Origin: Methanoregulaceae archaeon
GTDB taxonomy: Bacteria > Armatimonadota > Fimbriimonadia > Fimbriimonadales > Fimbriimonadaceae
Assembly (NCBI GenBank): GCA_020850325.1
Contig: JADZEW010000035.1
Coordinates: forward strand, 124,001-188,000
Direction: 5' to 3'
DNA: 64,000 nucleotides
In this document: positions 60,878 through 64,000 of the stretch, piece by piece
Layout: each line of letters opens with the position of its first letter
How positions within the stretch are numbered: position 1 is the first letter of the stretch
Translations under genes and position numbers: made by a program
Notes under the pieces: generated by a model
Seen by the model: only the letters and a program-made list of their open reading frames with translations
What the model was told of the DNA's origin: nothing
The model's database searches: none

Positions 60878-61457
60878 AAAGCACAGAATCGCCATCGCCA
60901 TAGCGCTTTGCGGCTCCATTGGCGCGATACCGCTTGCCTCGGCCCTGCGTGCTGAGCAGTTTCCCTTCAAATCCAAGGTTCTGGCAAGTGGTCGAATCAC
61001 ATTTCATGCAGACACCATGACCCACTACTGGGTTATCGATTTCGACACTCCAATGCCGGAGTTGAAGAATGATCTCAAGCAAGAAGTGCTACACCTATGG
61101 CCTACGTGGGACGGTCCCTTCTGCAAGATTCAATCGCTTGCCTGCGTTATGATCGTGGATCATCCTCACTCGCGTTTGTTCGCCGATGACTCGGGCGCGG
61201 GCTTCGAGATTTACCAAGCCGGCAGCAATCGCAGGTTAGGCCAACGATTCAGATCAGAAATGAGACTCGCAAGCAAGCTGGCACCTCGGCATGGAGTCCA
61301 TAGAGTTGTGCTCGTACAGGCTTCAAGGGCTTCGACCAGCGAGAAGTTCTTGAACCGCTTTCGCCGCTTCTTCGGACTTGAGACACGAGTTACGGCAGAG
61401 GATTTTGGAGCCGGCGACCGAATGCCGCCTGATATGGGCCGCCGTGGAGAGCTATAA
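60867..61457 (+). CDS. Secreted protein of unknown function behind the dockerin lipoprotein
   Basis: 196 residues. GTG start at 60867, overlapping the end of the lipoprotein gene by 11 bases; an adjacent GTG follows. Signal-like start RIAIAIALCGSIGAIPLASA. Mature part: SGRITFHADTMTHYWVIDFD, then FCKIQSLACVMIVDHPHSR, and a basic C-terminal region with RRFFGLETRVTAEDFGAG. Composition A+T-rich like its neighbour. No family recognised; it is probably the operon partner of the lipoprotein. Confidence 0.7.
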   Translation: MVTRKHRIAIAIALCGSIGAIPLASALRAEQFPFKSKVLASGRITFHADTMTHYWVIDFDTPMPELKNDLKQEVLHLWPTWDGPFCKIQSLACVMIVDHPHSRLFADDSGAGFEIYQAGSNRRLGQRFRSEMRLASKLAPRHGVHRVVLVQASRASTSEKFLNRFRRFFGLETRVTAEDFGAGDRMPPDMGRRGEL

Positions 61458-61536
61458 AGCTTAGGCAACTGGTCAACTGACGCGAACGCAACCGCAGGAG
61501 GCTGGCGGCTAGGTCGAGGAAGCACCGAAGTCTGGG

Positions 61537-62799
61537 CTAACGCGGCGCGCCCACGTACCCGAGGAACAGCACAATCCCCGTCTCCCGCTCACGGAGCGCG
61601 AGATAGAACGGCCGGTCCACCAGGAACTCCTTGGGCTCGGCAGGCATCGCCGTCGTCTCCACCCCGATCGAAGTTGCAGCCGCGGCCTCGGTGCCTTCTT
61701 CGTCCACTTCCATGAACGTCTTATGCTTCACCGACGCGATGAACAGCTTCTCTTGGCTGATCGCCGATAGGTCAGCCTTATCGGTGAACGCCAGCTTCAT
61801 CCCGAGCTTGGCCAGCGCCTCTTCGAGGTCGTAGCTCTCCTCGATCCGGAACTTCGGCATTTTCACGATCAGCTCTTGCATCGGCAGGTTCCGCGGCAGC
61901 GGTGCGCCGGACATCGCTTTGGCAAATTCCTTGTCCGCGATCTTGGGCAGCATGACGAGCATCTCCATCCGGCCGTTGCCATACGGTAGGGCCACTGCGC
62001 GCATGGACTTGTCTTCGACGTAGCCGAATCGCTCCTGCACCTGCATCATCGCAACTTTGGTCTTTTCGCCGTCGGGCTTAGTGAAGTCGGCGTCGGTGGT
62101 TAGGTCCTTCTTGAAGGGCTCGGCCCATGACCCGCGGAAGTACACGGCATTGATGAGGAACATCCGGGCTTCCGGCTTGATCGCGTCGATGATCGATTCG
62201 ATTTTGCCCTCAGTCGCGGTCTTCACCCAGTTGTTGATCGTCTCGACCGACTTGCGGTCGGCAAAATCGAGCCGCTCGACCCGCGCGCCGTAGGCATCCT
62301 CGTTCATCTTGAGGAACGGATCTTTGAAGGCCGCGTCTTGCTTCGCCCAGATGGAGTTGGCGATGCGGAGCTTGACCGCCGGGTCGGCGTTCGCAAGCAA
62401 CTGGCCCATCGTGCGGCTGGCGTCATTGATTTGCGCCGAGGTCAGCTTGCCGAGTCCGAGGCAGTCGCGCATCTCGCGCTGGGTTTCGCCTTGGGCTCCG
62501 TTGAGCGTCATCGACAGCGCGGTGCTGATGCTGAGCGGCGAGATGAGAACGTTGTCTTTGCCGCCAACCTCGCGCATCAAACGCCAACCGAAGGCCTCAC
62601 CCGCTTCGGCGACCTTGGCATTCGTGCCTTTGGCAAGTTCTGTTGTGGCGTCTGCTACCATCCGTTCACGCTCCCGCGAGTCGCGAATCGGATTGCCGTA
62701 GAGACCGGGATTTCCACCGGGCAACGCGCTGTCCGACGTGCCTCCGCATCCCGCGACGACCAGTGCCGCCATCCACAGCCAACTTCGCTTGCATCGCAT
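61537..62799 (-). CDS. Serpin-family protease inhibitor lipoprotein
   Basis: 420 residues from ATG 62799 (TACAAT 6 nt upstream; the frame opens earlier at 62826). Lipoprotein signal WLWMAALVVAGC (lipid Cys18). A full serpin fold: NVLISPLSISTALSMTLNGA, ANSIWAKQDAAF, INNWVKTATEGKIESIID, FLINAVYFRGSWAEPFKKD, the hinge VDEEGTEAAAATS (365-377) and the terminal FLVDRPFYLALRERETGIVL. The hinge sequence is of the inhibitory type. Counting 17 residues from Glu367 puts P1 at Thr383, P1' at Ala384. It would trap Ser or Cys proteases at the cell surface. Confidence 0.94.
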   Translation of the reverse strand: MRCKRSWLWMAALVVAGCGGTSDSALPGGNPGLYGNPIRDSRERERMVADATTELAKGTNAKVAEAGEAFGWRLMREVGGKDNVLISPLSISTALSMTLNGAQGETQREMRDCLGLGKLTSAQINDASRTMGQLLANADPAVKLRIANSIWAKQDAAFKDPFLKMNEDAYGARVERLDFADRKSVETINNWVKTATEGKIESIIDAIKPEARMFLINAVYFRGSWAEPFKKDLTTDADFTKPDGEKTKVAMMQVQERFGYVEDKSMRAVALPYGNGRMEMLVMLPKIADKEFAKAMSGAPLPRNLPMQELIVKMPKFRIEESYDLEEALAKLGMKLAFTDKADLSAISQEKLFIASVKHKTFMEVDEEGTEAAAATSIGVETTAMPAEPKEFLVDRPFYLALRERETGIVLFLGYVGAPR

Positions 62800-62805
62800 A
62801 TCTAC

Positions 62806-62811
62806 ATTGTA
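62806..62811 (-). promoter_or_regulatory. -10 box of the serpin gene, leaderless geometry
   Basis: TACAAT on the reverse strand ends 6 nt before ATG 62799. Confidence 0.5.
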
Positions 62812-62876
62812 TGACGTAGAAGGCATCGCGTGGTGTCCTCATTTCCTTGGGCGCGCCCACGCGCCACAATTAGCCC

Positions 62877-63896
62877 ATGACGAGCACGCTTCCCGGGTTC
62901 TCGATCGGCGCAGTTCGCGTCGAGAATCCCCTCGTGCTCGCCCCGATGGAGGATGTCACCAACCTCCCGTTCCGCCTGATCGCCAAGCAATACGGCGGAC
63001 CCGGTCTGATGTTCACCGAGTTCGTGAGCGCGATGGCCATCCACTACAAGGCCAAGAAGACCTTCAAGAAACTGCAAGTCCACCCCGACGAGCGACCGCT
63101 GGGCATTCAGATCTTCGGCGCGGAACCCGACATCATGGCGGAAACCGCCCGCCTCTGCGAGGAATCAGGGGCCGACGTGATCGACATCAACATGGGTTGC
63201 TGGGTGCCCAAGGTGTGCAAGACCGGCTCGGGAGCGGCGCTGCTCAAGGATCCCGATACGGCGGAGGCGATCGTCCGCGCCGTGGTGAACGCGGTCAAGG
63301 TGCCGGTGACGGTCAAGGTTCGCGCCGGATGGGACTACTCGCTATTCGCCGCACCCGAACTCGCCCAGCGGTTCGTCGATGCCGGCGCGCAGATGATCAC
63401 GCTCCATGCGCGCTTTGCGAAGCAGGGGTTCGAGGGCGAGGCGGACTGGAAGCTGATCGAGGCGTTGCGCAAGGCGGTGACGGTGCCGCTGGTCGGCAAT
63501 GGCGACGTGAAGACCCCTGCCGACGCTCTGCGGATGCTGAATGAGACGGGATGCGACGGGGTGATGGTCGGCCGGGCCGCAATCTCGAACCCGTGGGCTT
63601 TGGGACGCATCCGCGCCGCAATGGTGGGCGAAGCCGAGCCGCCCGAACCCACGCTCGAGGATCGCATCTCGATCGCGATGGAGCATCTGCGGATGATGGT
63701 GGAGTACGAAACCGCCGCCGACCTCGGCCCACCGAGCCCGGAACTCCGCGCGTGCCGCGCGCTTCGCGGGCAGATTCCGATGTACATCAAGGGCTACCCC
63801 GGCGCTGCCCAAGCCCGCGAGCGGCTAACAAGGTGCTCGTCGGTCGCGGAGTTCGAGGACGTGCTCAGGGAGTTTGTCCTGAGTATGGAGCAGTGA
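62877..63896 (+). CDS. dusB: tRNA-dihydrouridine synthase
   Basis: 339 residues. FMN enzyme that reduces uridines in the tRNA D-loop. Barrel start VLAPMEDVTNLPFRLIAKQYG, ADVIDINMGCWVPKVCKTGSGAALL with the catalytic Cys108, VPVTVKVRAGWD, ITLHARFAKQGFEG, LVGNGDVKTPADALRML and VGRAAISNPWALGRI. The usual Cys-Pro of the motif is Cys-Trp here. C-terminal helical RNA-binding domain complete. The sequence CACAAT lies 6 nt before ATG 62877. Confidence 0.95.
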   Translation: MTSTLPGFSIGAVRVENPLVLAPMEDVTNLPFRLIAKQYGGPGLMFTEFVSAMAIHYKAKKTFKKLQVHPDERPLGIQIFGAEPDIMAETARLCEESGADVIDINMGCWVPKVCKTGSGAALLKDPDTAEAIVRAVVNAVKVPVTVKVRAGWDYSLFAAPELAQRFVDAGAQMITLHARFAKQGFEGEADWKLIEALRKAVTVPLVGNGDVKTPADALRMLNETGCDGVMVGRAAISNPWALGRIRAAMVGEAEPPEPTLEDRISIAMEHLRMMVEYETAADLGPPSPELRACRALRGQIPMYIKGYPGAAQARERLTRCSSVAEFEDVLREFVLSMEQ

Positions 63897-63901
63897 ATGA
63901 G

Positions 63902-63942
63902 CCCCCTCCTTTCCCTTGGAGAGGAGGGGGTTGGGGGTGGAG
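63902..63942. repeat. G+C-rich palindromic repeat after dusB
   Basis: CCCCCTCCT (63902-63910) and AGGAGGGGG (63922-63930) are perfect inverted arms; the inner TCC/GGA extend the stem. A tail TTGGGGGTGG follows. It may be the dusB terminator, or a mobile or repetitive palindrome of the type also seen within the FAD oxidoreductase gene. Confidence 0.6.
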
Positions 63943-64000
63943 AGACCCGGATTGGCAACAGTCCCGTGCCAAACTTGCGTATGGCCTGCATGGGCATCAA

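Noticed and set aside
63794-64000. Reverse-strand open frame over the end of dusB
   Set aside because: Antisense shadow of dusB and of the palindromic repeat; low-complexity Pro/Ser/Arg composition.

Overview
The window is G+C-rich bacterial chromosome with an outer membrane (RND pump with TolC-type channel, many lipoproteins), RNase J instead of an RNase E-type enzyme, PEP-CTERM secreted proteins, a secreted serpin and a CotH/VTC/DUF4956 cluster. That mixture, together with many apparently leaderless promoters, would suit Armatimonadota (Fimbriimonadia-like). The assignment is an inference from gene content; no rRNA is present to confirm it. Genes are dense: no gap exceeds about 230 bases, and several convergent pairs share their stop codons.

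Layout. 1-5090: a reverse-strand unit (endonuclease III fused to a degenerate GlnE-like region, PlsY, a zinc-ribbon membrane protein running off the edge) divergent from RNase J. 5149-10439: a more A+T-rich island with a secreted RHS/YD-repeat protein, a small unknown gene that could be an immunity gene, and two tandem paralogous membrane proteins. 10669-18741: secreted protein, AlkD, GH76 glycosidase, then a reverse unit (Spy-like, MlaF-like ATPase, AraC regulator, peptide-binding lipoprotein) and a forward unit (TPR protein, SucD, RidA). 18748-22965: RNase III, aminotransferase, a small unknown, an ECF sigma factor and a DnaA-like ATPase separated by a hairpin-rich gap. 23052-29490: tripartite RND efflux system. 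29491-35488: PEP-CTERM proteins, tRNA-Val, a guanidine-III riboswitch with its Gdx exporter, a K+ channel, an acyltransferase, DUF2202, DUF1003. 35485-42046: GcvT, a large secreted protein, and the CotH-VTC-DUF4956 operon. 42232-51471: Tricorn protease, acetyl-CoA synthetase, and a hydroxyproline-type catabolic group. 51475-58152: DUF2314, an apparently inactive polysaccharide-deacetylase homologue, FtsY, Xaa-Pro peptidase, glycosyltransferase, FtsK. 58205-64000: nitronate monooxygenase-like enzyme, a dockerin-bearing lipoprotein with an 11-C tract, a serpin, Dus, and a palindromic GC-rich repeat.

The most striking points are: (i) twelve genes with a TANNNT -10 box exactly 6 nt before an ATG or GTG, which predicts leaderless mRNAs and fixes several start codons; (ii) the Nth/pseudo-GlnE fusion; (iii) a guanidine-III riboswitch with two compensating helices in front of gdx; (iv) a DnaA-like ATPase that lacks the DnaA-box-binding signature, behind an ECF sigma factor and a structured gap; (v) a possible phase-variable poly-C lipoprotein. 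I did not identify one clear undescribed multi-gene system. The best candidates for new biology are the RHS cluster and the sigma/DnaA-like locus.
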